DNA of 64,000 nucleotides. Origin: Dicaeum eximium. Taxonomy: Eukaryota > Chordata > Aves > Passeriformes > Dicaeidae. Under the pieces are notes generated by a model that saw nothing but the letters and a program-made list of their open reading frames with translations, was not told where the DNA came from and ran no database searches. The stretch lies in NCBI GenBank assembly GCA_013396995.1, contig VWZP01007855.1, positions 710,424 to 774,423 on the forward strand, written 5' to 3'. This document shows positions 21,355 through 33,502 of this stretch, one piece after another (positions within the stretch are counted from its first letter, which is position 1; each line of letters opens with the position of its first letter). Both the position numbers and the translations under genes were made by a program.

Positions 21355-23157
21355 GGGTTCAGGGCTTTAAGGGACAACCTGATGGGGTCCCTGCTCAGCT
21401 CCAGAGTCCAGCTTGCTCTTGGCACAGTCACATCTCTCCTCCATATTCCAGCAAAACACAGATTTATTAATATATTTTCCCCACCTGCTTATTGAGCTTC
21501 CTTTTCTCCCTTCCCATCCTCCGAGTTCCCCTCTTTGCAGTCAGTCTTGCCCAGTTTCTCTTACCAAGGTGGCACAGCAGAGATCTAGGAATGCTTTAGG
21601 ATGCATCCAGCCATCCTGCTTACGGCCCACAGGTGACAATCTTTGAGACAGGTCGGGTGTACTCCCAGCTGAGGAATGGAAAAGGAGAGTAGATCCAGGC
21701 TGTGCAAAGGATGAGCCAGAGCTGAAGCATTTGTGGTGCAGAGGGAGCCTGGAGACAGCTGGTTCCTTGTAGGATGGAGGTCTAAACAGCAACTTCTTAG
21801 GTCTGTTCTTGAATCTTCCATGCAATTCTTGATCCCATCCTTATTGCCTGCCGCCACATCTCCACCATTGCAATGTGTTATTCCCATTGGGAATGTGGAA
21901 ATGTGGCTCTGTAGGATAAGGTGACATGAAGAAGTAGCTTTCAGAAAGTTATGGGCCTGTGAAATAAATGCTTCACAGGCCCAGTAAATGAGGGCAGATT
22001 TCCTGGCTGTCCAAGCAGACCAAGCTCCACATCCAGCCATGCCTGGGCAGCTGCTGAGCTGACAGTCTGTGCTGGTGCCCACAAGCTTTGGCATTCCAGC
22101 CAGGAAAAGGACAGAGCTGTATCCAAACTCCCCAGCCAGAGCATCACTGCTGTTTGTGCAGACAAACTCCTGAGTGATCTCTGTCCAGTGGAGATTATGG
22201 GCTTGACTTGATGTAGAACAACTTCTGATGGCAAACATGGGAGTGGGGTGTGTTGGCCAGTTGGAAGTTGTTTTCTTTGGTTTGTTTGTTGTTGGGTTTT
22301 TTGTGAAGATTTTTCTCAAAGCATTTAGTGCTGGTATCTTTTTGAGCTCCAAATTTGGATGAATAAATGTCCTGGTGAACAAACCCTAAATCTTTGCCAA
22401 ACCTCATCTTCTGGGAAGGGAGGGGGTCGGTCCCTGAGACAATCCCTGGGGAGCTTTAAGGGGACAAGTTGTACATGCTGGCATCCAGAGGCCCTTTTCT
22501 CTAATTTCCCTAAACTCAAAATCTCACAGAACCTTCCTCTGAGTAATGGGGCCTCTTGTTTTATAGTGTTGGGAGAGGATTTGAAAACTGATAGGACTTT
22601 TCAGGGTCTCCCAATCCCTCAGACCTGAAGTCACAGTGGTCTTCCTGATGGGCCATGACTGAACTTTTCAGGGTGTTTAACTCTGGTGCACGACAGTCCA
22701 GGCTCTGGTGGTCATGGGAATGTGTGGCCATTTCCCTTCTTTCATGTGGCATGGTCTGGGGAGAAAAAAAAAAAGCAGCACAAATGATTTGGAGACGTTT
22801 TCAATGACTGAAGACCACACAGGTGAAAGGGAAGTGCCAGAGATGGAGTTCAAAGAAAATGAAAGTTTTGTCTATGTGGCTTTTCTGTGGGGCAGGGGAT
22901 CACCCAAAACAGCTGTTGCTGAGACAGCACTGGGAATTTTGCTGGCTGAAGCAGCTTAAATCATGAAGAAGACTCCTTGGTATGACCATCCAAAGCCTCT
23001 GGGCTTTTTTCACACTTCAAATGCCCAAACTAGGCTGATAAAAATTCACACAGAGCCATGGAGAGCCCTGAGTACGACTCCATGCTGGTTGTGCTGGGCA
23101 GACCCTTCACCTGGCACTCAGGGCATGAAAACAAGGAGGGAAAACACATTAGAAAAT
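21355..23157. other. Unique DNA with a 265-codon minus-strand open frame (21585-22382)
   Basis: No transposon is recognised. The minus-strand frame from 22382 to 21585 is the longest in the window that does not depend on a repeat. Its product has a basic Lys/Asn/Thr-rich start (residues 20-50), then a Ser/Cys/His-rich body without a recognisable domain, signal peptide or membrane segment. No promoter, splice context or poly(A) signal supports it. It may be chance, a decayed gene or part of a non-coding RNA. A run of 11 A at 22764-22774 precedes the GAA tract. Confidence 0.35.
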
Positions 23158-23440
23158 TAAAAAAAAGAAAAAAAAGAAGAAGAAGAAGACGAAGACGACG
23201 AAGACAATGAAGAAGAAGAAGAAAGAAGAAGAAGAAAAGAAGAAGAAGAAGAAGGAGAAGAAGAAGAAGAAGAAGAAGAAGAAGAAGAAGAAGAAGAAGA
23301 AGAAGAAGAAGAAGAAGAAGAAGAAGAAGAAGAAGAAGAAGAAGAAGAAGAAGAAGAAGAAGAAGAAGAAGAAGAAGAAGAAGAAGGAGAAGAAGAAGAA
23401 GAAGAGGAAGAAGAAAAAGAAGAAAAAGAAGAAGAAAAAA
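23158..23440. repeat. GAA/TTC microsatellite, about 280 bp
   Basis: The plus strand is almost entirely purine. An impure start with gac and gat units leads to an essentially uninterrupted AAG run of about 130 bases (roughly 43 units, 23256-23386), then an impure end with gag and aaaa units. Long pure GAA tracts can form triplex (H-DNA) and tend to vary in length. The Lys/Glu, Phe and Ser homopolymer-like open frames on both strands are artefacts of the repeat. Confidence 0.97.
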
Positions 23441-24691
23441 GTGCCATGGGGACCGTGCACCACCCACATGGAGAGCTCCAGAGCTCCAGATGTTCCCACC
23501 ACCAGCCCAGCAGCCTCCAGCCCATTAGATGCTCATTAACAAGTGCAGACGTTGGCAGCAGCAAATCTGGGGGCCCGCAGTCTGCAGAAGAGCCCCTCTC
23601 TTCCCTCCCCAGCTCTGAAATCCCCAACCTTCTGCTGGCACACAGCTTGAGGAGAAGCCTCTAAGTGAGAGGTTCCTCAGCACCACCCAGTGCACTGAGG
23701 GCACAGCCTCTGAGGATGGATGGTATCCAAATGTTTGGCAGAAATTCCAACTTTCCTTACTTTTAGGCGTATCTGTGGCTTTTTGATACTGTAAACAACT
23801 GACATAGGCATGGAAGAATAGTGTATCTGAAACAGTTTATACAAAAGAATTCCATCTGTCAGTCTGTTTACAGTTCACATGTGAAAAGGCAAAAATCTTT
23901 AAAAGGAAAACCCCGAGGGGAAAAACATTTATATATATAAATATGTGTATATATACCCCATACATATATGTAGGATATGCTACAAATAATTGTTGAAGTG
24001 GAACAGTATCAGTGTAGATTTTCTTTTTCTCTTGAATGCAGTATTCTTTTTTTTTCCTGGTGTAAATTAAATTTTCCCAGTTTGCTTTCTAACTTATTCA
24101 AAACAGCACAAAGAAAGCAGACTGGAATTAACAGGGTGGTTTGAATTTTTTTTCTTTTTCAACAAAACACTTTCCAGTCTTAAAGTTGTCCTAAAGCTTC
24201 CTGAAACTGCATAAGACCATGGTATTACAGTAAAGAAGAAATACTGCTATTACACCCTTGAGAATAACCTTGAAACCCAGCTGCTGTGTTATCTGAAAGG
24301 GGATTTTAGAAATTGCTGTGAGAGCTTCAACTTCTGCTTGGACAGACACCAAGGAAAGCCAGAAACGATCCAGGTTTCGTGTCTTTTCTCAAGGGAAGGA
24401 AAAATCCTGCATAATTATCCACCTCACTCCTAAATGCCAAAAGGCAGAACCCTGGAGACAAACATGGCAAAGGCCTGATTTTGTAATATTTATGCTGAGC
24501 TGAACCAAATCTGGGTAATGCACAAGCTCAAGCATAGGAGTCACACGGGTTACAGGCACGAGCAACCAGGGCTGGTTTCAGCTCTGTTTCTCCCTTCTCT
24601 GGATCCAATCCTGTGGGTGCAAACTGCATTACAATGATTTGGTGCTTATGAGGGGTGAGGGATTTGTCCTTGTCTGAGAGGATCCCTGTCC
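23441..24691. other. Unique DNA, including an AT-rich patch
   Basis: No element is recognised. 23930-23990 is AT-rich with TATATA/ATATGT alternation and is not a clean microsatellite. T runs occur near 24047-24055 and 24148-24156. Confidence 0.45.
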
Positions 24692-24745
24692 AGAATCACA
24701 GAATCCCCTGAACTGGAAGGGACCCACACGGATCGTTACCCACTG
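24692..24745 (-). mobile_element. CR1 LINE 3'-terminal fragment
   Basis: About 50 bp of antisense CR1 terminus: ccagaatcacagaatcccct followed by gaactggaagggacccacac and ggatcgtta. The same terminus is seen at 36549, so the subfamily is shared. The rest of the element is absent or unrecognisable. Confidence 0.75.
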
Positions 24746-27700
24746 CTGGTGGCAGACACGTGCTGAGGACCAGGGCTCTTCTGGATACATCACCAGGGAG
24801 GAGGTTTCAGAGACCAAACATGAGTTTTCCACCTCTGGAGCATGAATTTTCCATGGACATGTGTGACAGTCCCTTTGACATCACGCTCAGGGAAGCTGGG
24901 AAGACTGTGGGAAAAGGATGTTCTCACAGGGACACCCCCAAGGGCAGGACCAGCACCATTCCATGAGCACTGTGTTGATCCAAATCCAGCAAAAGTCCCA
25001 TCCTAGGCTCCCCTTGCCCTCCTGGCCTTGCTGGCTTGGTTGCTGCACGTCCCAGGCCCTGCTCTAATGGCCAGGGCTGTGTTTTGCTGTTTGTTTTTCG
25101 GAGCCCCACAGATGAAGCGAGATGGGTAACAACACAAATATTTACATGTGGCAACCGTTTGTTTTAATTGCATGGGATGAAATCAAGGTTTTCTGCTGCC
25201 CCTGCAGCAAGGGGAGGAAGAGGGGGGTGTTTTTATGGGCATTCCAGAGCCCAGCCAGCCTTGGGAGGTGAAGGAACAACGTTGCCCACCAGCTTGACCA
25301 AACATGTGCTCCTCATATTCCTCCACCATGAAACAGCTCTTTTTTATTGTGTCTTGGCAGGGCTGTGAGCCTGCAGTCCTGGTACCATAACATCCCACTC
25401 CTGCGAAATTCCATGGGGCCAAATTCCTCCTGTTTTGACTCCCAGGGAGCAGGAACAAGTGTGGAGCAGGAACACACCTGTGCCCACCCTGCTGCAGGTG
25501 TTCTGAGCTCTGGGGGACCCTCTCTCTGCTCCATCTCACACAGAGGGCAGCCCCAGAGAGTGGGAGAAATAATAAATACAACGAGGTTTCTAATGGGAGG
25601 TTGTTGCCAGGATGTTGAAACATTATGGGGCAGTTGGGGCTGGTGTTGGCTGTAATTTTTTCCCAAGAGATTTGCCCAAGCTGAAAACCCAGAGCAGAAA
25701 AAGGTCACCTTTTTGGAATGTTGTGTTTGCCAAATCACTTCCTATCTCCTTACCCAAGCCATGTATGATCAAAACTGTTCAGTTGCTAAGAGACAACAAA
25801 AAATTGAAGGAAAGATGCTGATTTTTTAACATTAAGAAAGAAGAAAAGAAAAAAAAACTCCAAAACAACCAGAAACAAACATTTTTAGGGAAAAGTTAAT
25901 CACAATTATGTTCCCACTGTTTGCCAGCCTGTGCCTTATTTTACATCCTATGAAGAGCTGTGTTGAAATGATATCTCAGAGAGATATCATTATATCTCAA
26001 GACCAGGGATATTTCTTAAAGGAAAAGGTATATTTCAGGAATATGGATGTGTGTATTTTTCTCTTCCTGTTTTGGAAGATGCTGTCACAGTCTCACAGTC
26101 TCTGGGGCCAGCACTGCTATGATGGGAGCAGCCAAAGGCAGGAAATGGAAATTAAACATTTAAACTGATATTTTCCATTTTTAATAGTTTCACCTGGAAA
26201 GGTGAGAAAGTGGTTTTCACCAGAGATACCCTTCCTGGGTATGGCTACTGGAACAAGTTCAGCTTGAATTTTAGGAGAAGCCTAGACTTGGACTATGTTG
26301 TGCTGCCAGATGTGGATCCCAAATAAGTTCTCTGCTGAGAAGCAGCTGTGCTGCCATCCCCAAGGAGGCCTGGCCTGTGCCACCACCATGTCTGGACATT
26401 TGATGGGTCATATGGGTGCCTTTGTGCACAAAAGATCCACCAGACTTTCCTGAGGCAACCTGGCTTCGTCCGAAGACCAGCTGGGAGCCAGTCTTGCTGC
26501 TCATTAGAGAGTGGCAGTTTTATTTGTCTTTTTAATTTATTTGGCACTTGAAGGCTCAATTCCCTTTCTTTTGCCACCCAGCCCCTGCTTGAGGGTGTCT
26601 TCTGTGCAGCTATCCCTATTTTTTAATATGGTGTCAGGAGTTGGTGATTTATGGGTCGTTTATTTTTGCTTAAACAGGAGCCCCAGAATTTCAAGGGCTT
26701 CATGGTAGCTGTGTTTTAGGAAAAAGGGTCCAAGGAGGTGGTGTGGGACATCAATTAGTGCTGCAGGCCAAGCGAGAGGGATGCACCACCCATGGTGTGG
26801 ACACCCAGACAGATGCCGAGGTCAGCCTGTGAAGTATTTTGGGTGTTTATGGCTCCTGTCTGGGACTAACAGAGAGCTTTGAAACACCACTGGCATGAGG
26901 CAAAGCCAATGGATGAAGGTGGGTTTTTCCCTAGTCAGAATTCCCATTAAAATGGGGGACAAAATCCTCAGAGAAAAAGAAGGCCCAGATGCCCTAATCT
27001 TGTCCACATGGGGATGTCACACCCTTGGTGGCTGCAGATAAAACTGTGGGGCAGGACAAGCAAAGCAGGTAAAAAGGGAGGTTGTTTATTTTCCTTGTGA
27101 ATTACAAACATATTATTTAACAGCATGGAGCAGCCTTGATCAAAGGCAGATAAAAAGTGTAGGTAAATCCAGCTTGCCTTGTTTGCTGGCATCCTGGGAT
27201 GGAGCCATCCCATACAGCTGTAGGTATTTAAGTGAGACACAGGAGTCAGGAGTGTGGATCCTTCTGAATCAACACTGACACCTCAGCCAGCGGAGAGTTC
27301 AGGTCTGAAACAGTCACATGGTTAGAAAATTAATAATTACCATTATCAGCCTGACTGTGCTGGTGCATCCCCATCTTTCCATCAGTGAAGGCACAAACCA
27401 CCTGCCCCGGAGAATTAACACCAGTGGTCTCCTCCCGGTGTTCCAGCAGTGACACCATTTCCCTTCCAGGTCTCCCATCCTACTTGTGGTTGCAGCCAGG
27501 TGAGAGCATCTGGAGGCCCATGAATCCCCCAACCCCAGCTGGGGGTGACCCTTGGGCAGTCCTTGGACAGGGGACAGGTTGTGCACGGAGATGGCCCTAA
27601 AGGACAGAGAGCACGGAAGGCAAGGGCTGTGTGGGAATGCCAAGGACACGCAGCGTGGAAGCAGGAGCTCAGAGACTTCAAATTTCCCTGCGTAGGTGAC

Positions 27701-28708
27701 ATCCTCTCCCTCTTTGCTGCGGAGGAGCTTTGCCATCCCGGATTGGGATGGCTGGATGCATCGGGATGGCCGGACACACGCACGCCTTGGTGATCTCCAC
27801 AAACACAGCCGGGCCATTACATCAGCCCTGGGTGGGGCCTCCAGACAGCGCAGGATGTGACCCGCTCCTCCAGCCGGGCTCTGCATCCCGGGATCGCGCA
27901 CAGACAGCTCCCGGCCTCCAATCCCCCTCCCTCTCTTCTTTTAACCTCTTCTTTCCAAAGTGGTTTCTAAAATAAGCCCAAGTCTCGGCAGCTGCGAGAG
28001 GCGTTTGCTGTCAGAATTGGCCCCTGTGCAGACGGACTGGATACTGCAGGCGCTCGTTTTGCATTTTAAGCCTAAACATTTTTCCCCCCCCTCCCTCTGC
28101 ATTTTGCAGTTCAACTCTTAGTTTTTAATAGTCCTTGTCATGATGGAAAGTGCCAGACTCCAGCTGTTCTTCCCAAACCTCTGGGAGAGGCCTGGTTACA
28201 TCTAGTTCTCATAAATCTTGAATCCAGTTCTAGCAAGCCTTTAAGCCTGACCACTACACTGCCTGGGCAGTCTGTGATTGAAAACAGGAGCAGAGGAAGA
28301 AAAGAGGGAAGTGGGGAAATAGAGAAAAGACTTCACACTTGTAGACTGTTTCAGGAAAAGCCACCAAAAGGCACAGCATGTAAGTCACACTGAGATGAGA
28401 GACAGGCTGTTCTCTAGAGCCACCTTATAAACAACTTGTGGCATCAGAGAAAGGGATGGTGGAGACAGATTGCTTGCAAAAACAAAGGCAGGATTCACCT
28501 GGCTTCTCCAAAAATGGGCTGGGAAAATGTTCTTGTGTCAGGAACATTGAGGACCTGCATAAATGAGATGCAGAGATCCTAAAGCTCTCTGAAGGATCTT
28601 CAATTGAGACAAACTGGTCTGGGCTGGGCACATCTGACTTATGTCTGTTGTGGATTTGGCCTTCAGGGTTGAAAAAGAGCAAAAAGAGAAACAAGAAAGA
28701 AAAGGAAT
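24746..28708. other. Unique non-coding DNA, 4 kb
   Basis: No transposon, exon or RNA gene is recognised. 27300-27900 is GC-richer and holds overlapping short frames (up to 195 codons, minus strand, 27314-27901) without motifs. 27980-28100 has a pyrimidine-rich patch (tttttcccccccctccctct). Confidence 0.45.
25967..25991. repeat. Perfect 11-bp inverted repeat with 3-base loop
   Basis: aatgatatctc, then aga, then gagatatcatt: the arms pair perfectly and could form a hairpin or cruciform. It is AT-rich and isolated. No T run follows to suggest a Pol III terminator and no flanking miRNA-like arms extend the stem. Confidence 0.7.
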
Positions 28709-29134
28709 GCAAAAGTAGACTCTCATTTAGGAAATAAAGTACCCATTAGTGTAAATCCATCTTCTCCAGTGCTTGGTGAGCAGTGAGAGAGTTTAATCAC
28801 ACACAGCACTGGCATTTCTAAGCTGGCTTATTCCTTGAGCTCTGAAGCCCTGGAAGTCCTGCAGGATCCAGGCACTCACCCTGCTCAGTGATGGGTTGGA
28901 GTAACAAGCATTGGTGGGGACCTGCAAAAGGCTCCTCTTGAGTTGGAAGAAGGAGCTTATTAAATCTGGAGATGGATTTCTGTTTTAAATGCCTTCCTGG
29001 TGCTCTGGGAAGCTGTTCCAGGCCTCTGCAGTCTTTGCTACAGATGTGTCAAGAGGCAAGGGACAATAAAGGTGTTGCTGTGTGTCCTTCCCTCCCCATG
29101 GCATGGAAGAGGAAAAGAGGAACCCTGCATTTCT
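28709..29134 (+). repeat. 426-bp duplicated segment, donor copy
   Basis: This segment recurs at 33568-33993 in the same orientation, 4859 bp away. Aligned by eye, the two copies have no gap and 12 substitutions (about 97% identity). No target-site duplication surrounds this copy, whereas the other copy has one, so this is probably the source. I do not recognise the segment as a transposon: it has no CR1 terminus, LTR signals, tRNA-like head or poly(A) tail. Confidence 0.9.
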
Positions 29135-32050
29135 TGGGAATAAGATAGAAAATACCCAATGACCACTTAGCATATAAAATATCCAGGACAGGGATTTCGT
29201 ACGGTAGGAAGGATTGAAACCTTGGCCAAATTCATCATCATCATCATTAATGGAAACTTTTGCTGTTTGCATCCACATGCAAGACTTTGGGAACCATCAC
29301 AGAGGGAACCACAAGGAAAAAAAGGTACAATAAACTGAACATGAACACACAGCCTTCAGCCTCCTCTTAGTTGCTAGACAGAGTCCCCTTCCAGCAAGGA
29401 ACAGAGAGATCAGCCAGCAACATTGAAACAGGCACGTGTTTGGGTCATGGAAAACCAGAAACTCGGGGGAAATGTGAAAGTCAAGTGCCCTGTGATGGAT
29501 GGGTGGGCGATGGCTTTTTAAGTATCTGCGTTTCAAAGGAGCATAAACACCAGATTCTGCAAGTGCAGCTTAACCTCACCTGACTCCAGGGACACCTTTC
29601 CACTGCCTCCAGTGGCTGTTGGATGGGGCCTGTCAGAGACACGAGTTTCCACGGAAAAGCCGTGCACTGAAGCAGCTACATATTTAAACACTCTAGATGA
29701 GCCTCCTTCCTGGATTTCCCAACATCTGTGCTTCCTCGCCTTGGAAGCCATCCCCCTCTTGGATCTGGACACTCAGAGTGTGTGGAAGCGAGCGGGAGCA
29801 GCTAAGGACAGCATTTGTGCCGTGGAGCAGAGCTCTGCGCAGCGATACGGGAGAGCACCTGCGGGTGCTCCGTGAGAGCCGCAGCTGAAATTCCATTATT
29901 GCTGCCGCTGCACTGACTGGGGCATCCCTCCACAAGGCAGGAGGGACGCTGGGAGCCCACAGGATGAGGCAGAACGCTCTTCTTCTCTCGTCCTTTCTGT
30001 CTGCAGCCTGTGCCAGGAGTGTCTTGCCCCTTGTGGAAGAGCCAGACTCATGCCAGAGGTGGTTTTGCTGCGTGGCTCATTTCTTACCACAGACACGTTT
30101 CCAGTGCTGTTATAAAGCTTATCTCCTCCTGTTATTTCCCAATATCAAATCACAGTAAGAAAACAGATTTCCTTTTGCTGAACACAGGTAGTATTACACT
30201 GGGGAGTGTTAATGGCTTAAGCAAAGATTTTTCCACCTACAGGCGAGTGACTGATAGTTTATCCATCTGCTGCATAAAGCCAAAGCTTAAATCCCAGCTT
30301 TAATGGGTCATATCACCTGTGGTTTCAAAATAACTCTGGATTTTCCTCTGAAGAAAGATGCAAAATAATGAAAATTAGTACTTGGAAGTGAAAGGGGTTT
30401 TTTTTCAGTTCAACAAACAACCGGGAACCCATCACTTTTTCAAGCCAAATTGTCTTGAGTGATTTTGTCGTAGGTCAGAGGGAGGTCAGACAAGTTAGGT
30501 TTGGTCTTTTTCCTGCGTTGTCATCTCTCAGCAGGAGGAGGAAGTTCACCTCAGCAGGTGTCATAAACACCAATTTCCCAAAATTTCATAATCATTTAGA
30601 TCTAATTACAAGACACACATGGTTTTTGACTTTCCCCAGGAAGACTTTGGGGACTGTCCACCACTAAACCAAATAAGAAGGAATTTGCAGTGATTTTGCT
30701 GCAGTCAATGGGTTTGCATTTTTAATCCAGGAAATTCTGTTTAATTCCAGAAATTTATTTTAAGAGGCTGTGTTGCTCCAGGTCAGTTCACTTACTGCAG
30801 CATCACAGAGACAGGGAAGAAGATGACTTTGGCACTTCTTCTCAGTGTGTCCATCAGGAAAAGACACACTAATAAACTGGCCTGTGGACAGAGTGGACAC
30901 TTGTGCTGCTGCCTCAATCTCTGCCTTTTACAGCAGAAATTCCCCTGCTCAATAGCAATTTGACCCAAATTTAAAAGGCTGAGAGAAACTCCAGTAGTGC
31001 CAACTTTGAGTTCTCAGTTCGTTTTAAGAGGGTGAAGAGTGTCAGGAAGCCAAGAATTCTGTTTTCTCTGGAGGTCACCAAAAGTGCCATGAGTGATAGC
31101 AGCGTTCCCAGCAACAGGTATCTTGTGGTAGACTCCTCATGACACTGCCTGAGCTGTTTGTGGCCTTCAGGGCTGACTAAGACTGGGCCACTTACTTAAA
31201 AATCCCATTTTAGGTATTGGCTGGTGGTGTTTGTCTCTCTACACTCCACCCTCCAGAGATGCAGCTCTGTGCTGGTGCTGTCTGTCCCTCTGGAGGCCAT
31301 GCTGTGGTGTTTGTCCGCATGGATCTCCATGGCCCCACTCTGTTCTTGAGCCTGAGGGGACAATTCACTGCCTGCAACCCTCAGGTGGGTGCTGGTGAGT
31401 GAGTAAAGAGCAATTTGCCTTAATGGAGGGGCATAGGACAGGGAGACCTGATTTACTTCATCTCTGGCACCATGATTTACTTCATCTCTGGCTGCCCCTT
31501 CCAAGGGAGCTAAACCCAGCACAGTGAGGGAGCACTGCTAATGTGGACACTACAGTTATCCTTATCTCAGCTTTCTGTCTTTGCTGATCATTAAATTATC
31601 CCACAGCCCATCACAGACAGACCTGCAACATCAACAGCTCTATTAATAAACCTTCTGCAGCAGTAAATCCCCAGGCCTGACTGCAGATTGTCAGTGCCTC
31701 CTCTGATTTATTCTCCATTTACCCACCATTTGCTTCAGGGATAAATGGAGCAGCCACCAGTTCTGCTCTCTCTGTGGCCCTTCAGTGACAGCAGTGACAG
31801 CCTCGAGGAGAAGGTGCTGAGGCCCCCCATGGTTTGTGACCATTCACCAAAAAAAAAAAAGAAATTAGAAAATCCTCATGTGGAGATGCCCAAATGCAGA
31901 CTGTGCTTCTCACCTCGCATATGTAGGCCCAGACCCACCTGTCAGCCTAGAACAGTGGAAGAAGAAACTTATTCCTGATCCTTTTAGGAGCTCACAAATT
32001 ATCTTTGCCACAAACATGGCCAACACTACCATGAATTTGGGCAAGAGACT
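29135..32050. other. Unique non-coding DNA, 2.9 kb
   Basis: No transposon or exon is recognised. A short ATC run occurs at 29233-29248 and an A12 run at 31849-31860. A small GC-rich patch with several CpGs lies at 29785-29880. Confidence 0.45.
31449..31496. repeat. 24-bp tandem duplication
   Basis: tgatttacttcatctctggc occurs at 31449-31468 and again at 31473-31492, giving a 24-bp period with two copies. It shows as a repeated EVN-containing peptide in the minus-strand frame, which is not a gene. Confidence 0.85.
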
Positions 32051-32507
32051 TTGAGGGGCTGGAGCGTGTCCAGAGAAGGGAACAGAGCTGGGGAAAGGGC
32101 TGGAGCACCAGGAGAGGCTGAGGGAGCTGGGAAGGGGCTGAGCCTGGAGCAAAGGAGGCTCAGGAGGGACCTTGTGGCTCTGCACAGCTCCTGCCAGGAG
32201 GGGACAGCCGGGGGGGTCGGGCTCTGCTCCCAGGGAACAGGGACAGGACAAGGAGAAATGGCTTCAAGTTATCCCGGGGAGGGTCATGTTGGACATCAAG
32301 AAGAATTTCTTCATGGAAAATGTCATTAAACATCAGAATGGGCTGCCCAGGGAGGTGATGGAGTCTCCATCCCTGGAGGTATCCAAGGAATGCCTGGATG
32401 TGGCACTCAGTGCTCGGGGCTGGTGATGAGGTAGGAATCAGTCACAGGTTGGAACTCGCTGACCCTGGAGGTCTTTTCCAACCTCAGTGATTCTGGGATT
32501 CCATGAT
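32051..32507 (+). mobile_element. CR1 LINE, 5'-truncated, with legible ORF2 C-terminus
   Basis: Plus-strand CR1 beginning gggctggagcgtgtccagag and ending with the 3' terminus gattctgggattccatgatt. Frame 1 still reads as the CR1 reverse-transcriptase C-terminus (GLSLEQRRLRRDLVAL). After a frameshift near 32275 the next frame carries NFFMENVIKHQNGLPREVME. The usual short 3' UTR follows, with a degenerate TCTTTTCCAACCT block. The frameshift and stops show it is inactive. It is about 95% similar by eye to the antisense copy at 1394-1990, where both can be read. Confidence 0.93.
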
Positions 32508-32740
32508 TAAAGGAACTGTGAAAGTCAAAGAGAATTTAAGGAGGGAGGGTCCTGGCCAGGAGGTGACTCTATCCCAGAGCTCCAGATGTGCATCCTGGGC
32601 CTCTGGGACTTCCCAAGGGAAACTGGGAGAGCAGGAGGCTGCTGACCTGTGCTCTGGGGTCCTGACCATAGCAAGGCAGAATGGCCCCACTTTCTGCTCT
32701 TCACAACTGACTTTTCCCTGTGGGGGGAAGCTTAATTGTC
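32508..32740. other. Unique spacer
   Basis: No element is recognised. Confidence 0.4.
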
Positions 32741-32965
32741 TATCTTGGCCTGGACAATACTTAAACTCATTTTCTGGACTCTAGAGGGATTGTGGTTGGC
32801 CTGTAACAGCCCCAAACACACTTTGATTAATTTTATTTCCTGGACTCCTAAAGGGATCCTTTTTTTTTTTTTTTGGCCTATTTTGGCCCCAAGCCCTGTT
32901 TGATTCACTTATTTCCTAGACTCCCAGGGGAGTGTGGTTGGCCTGCTTTGGCCCTGTCTTACTGT
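32741..32965. repeat. Three-unit diverged tandem repeat, about 75 bp per unit
   Basis: Successive units share an order of short blocks: a 'TTGATT..TTTATTTCCTGGACTC' block, then 'AGGGATGTGGTTGGCCT', then 'TTTGGCCCC'. Unit 1 covers about 32741-32818, unit 2 about 32819-32895 (interrupted by a T16 run at 32860-32875), and unit 3 about 32896-32965. The units are well diverged, so the array is old. It is not a known transposon by eye. Confidence 0.75.
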
Positions 32966-33502
32966 CACTTTTCCATGCTGGTATGCAATGCATTTGCACG
33001 CTTTAGATTCCTCTACTGCTTGTGCTTTCACTGTAGGCCAAGGCTGGATGTATTTTGCAATATTTCGAGAAATATAAACACATTTGGTCTGTCTCCATGC
33101 ATTCACCTTGCTGAGATTTTCCTGCAGCCGTTCACAGCCTCATCTTTCCCAATATTGTAGCATGGCAAGAGGAGCTATGAGCTCAGCATGGCCAACCTCT
33201 TGCTGGAGAGGGGATGTTCCCTGTGGGATTTACAGCAGAGAGCACCCCAAGGGAGAGAGGGAAGGAGCCAGAGAGGGGGGGAAGTGGAGAACAGCTACAT
33301 CCTACGTGGCTACTGTCCCTATTCAAGGTGATTTCATGGCTGTGTAGCTTTGTCACTGAGCCTGCCAGCTGCTTTCCCACCACAGGGAAACCACAGCTGT
33401 GAGGAGATGTCCCTGGTCATGCCAATCCATGGGTGACACATGGGACAGCTGAGGTGTGGGACTGGCTCTGTCCTCATCTCATGGGTGGCCTTATTGCACA
33501 GC
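32966..33502. other. Unique spacer before the inserted duplication
   Basis: No transposon or exon is recognised in this 540-bp stretch. Confidence 0.45.

Noticed and set aside
23149..23627. Open frames of 110-156 codons made of Lys/Glu, Phe, Leu or Ser runs
   Set aside because: They are translations of the GAA/TTC microsatellite in different frames and have no coding support.
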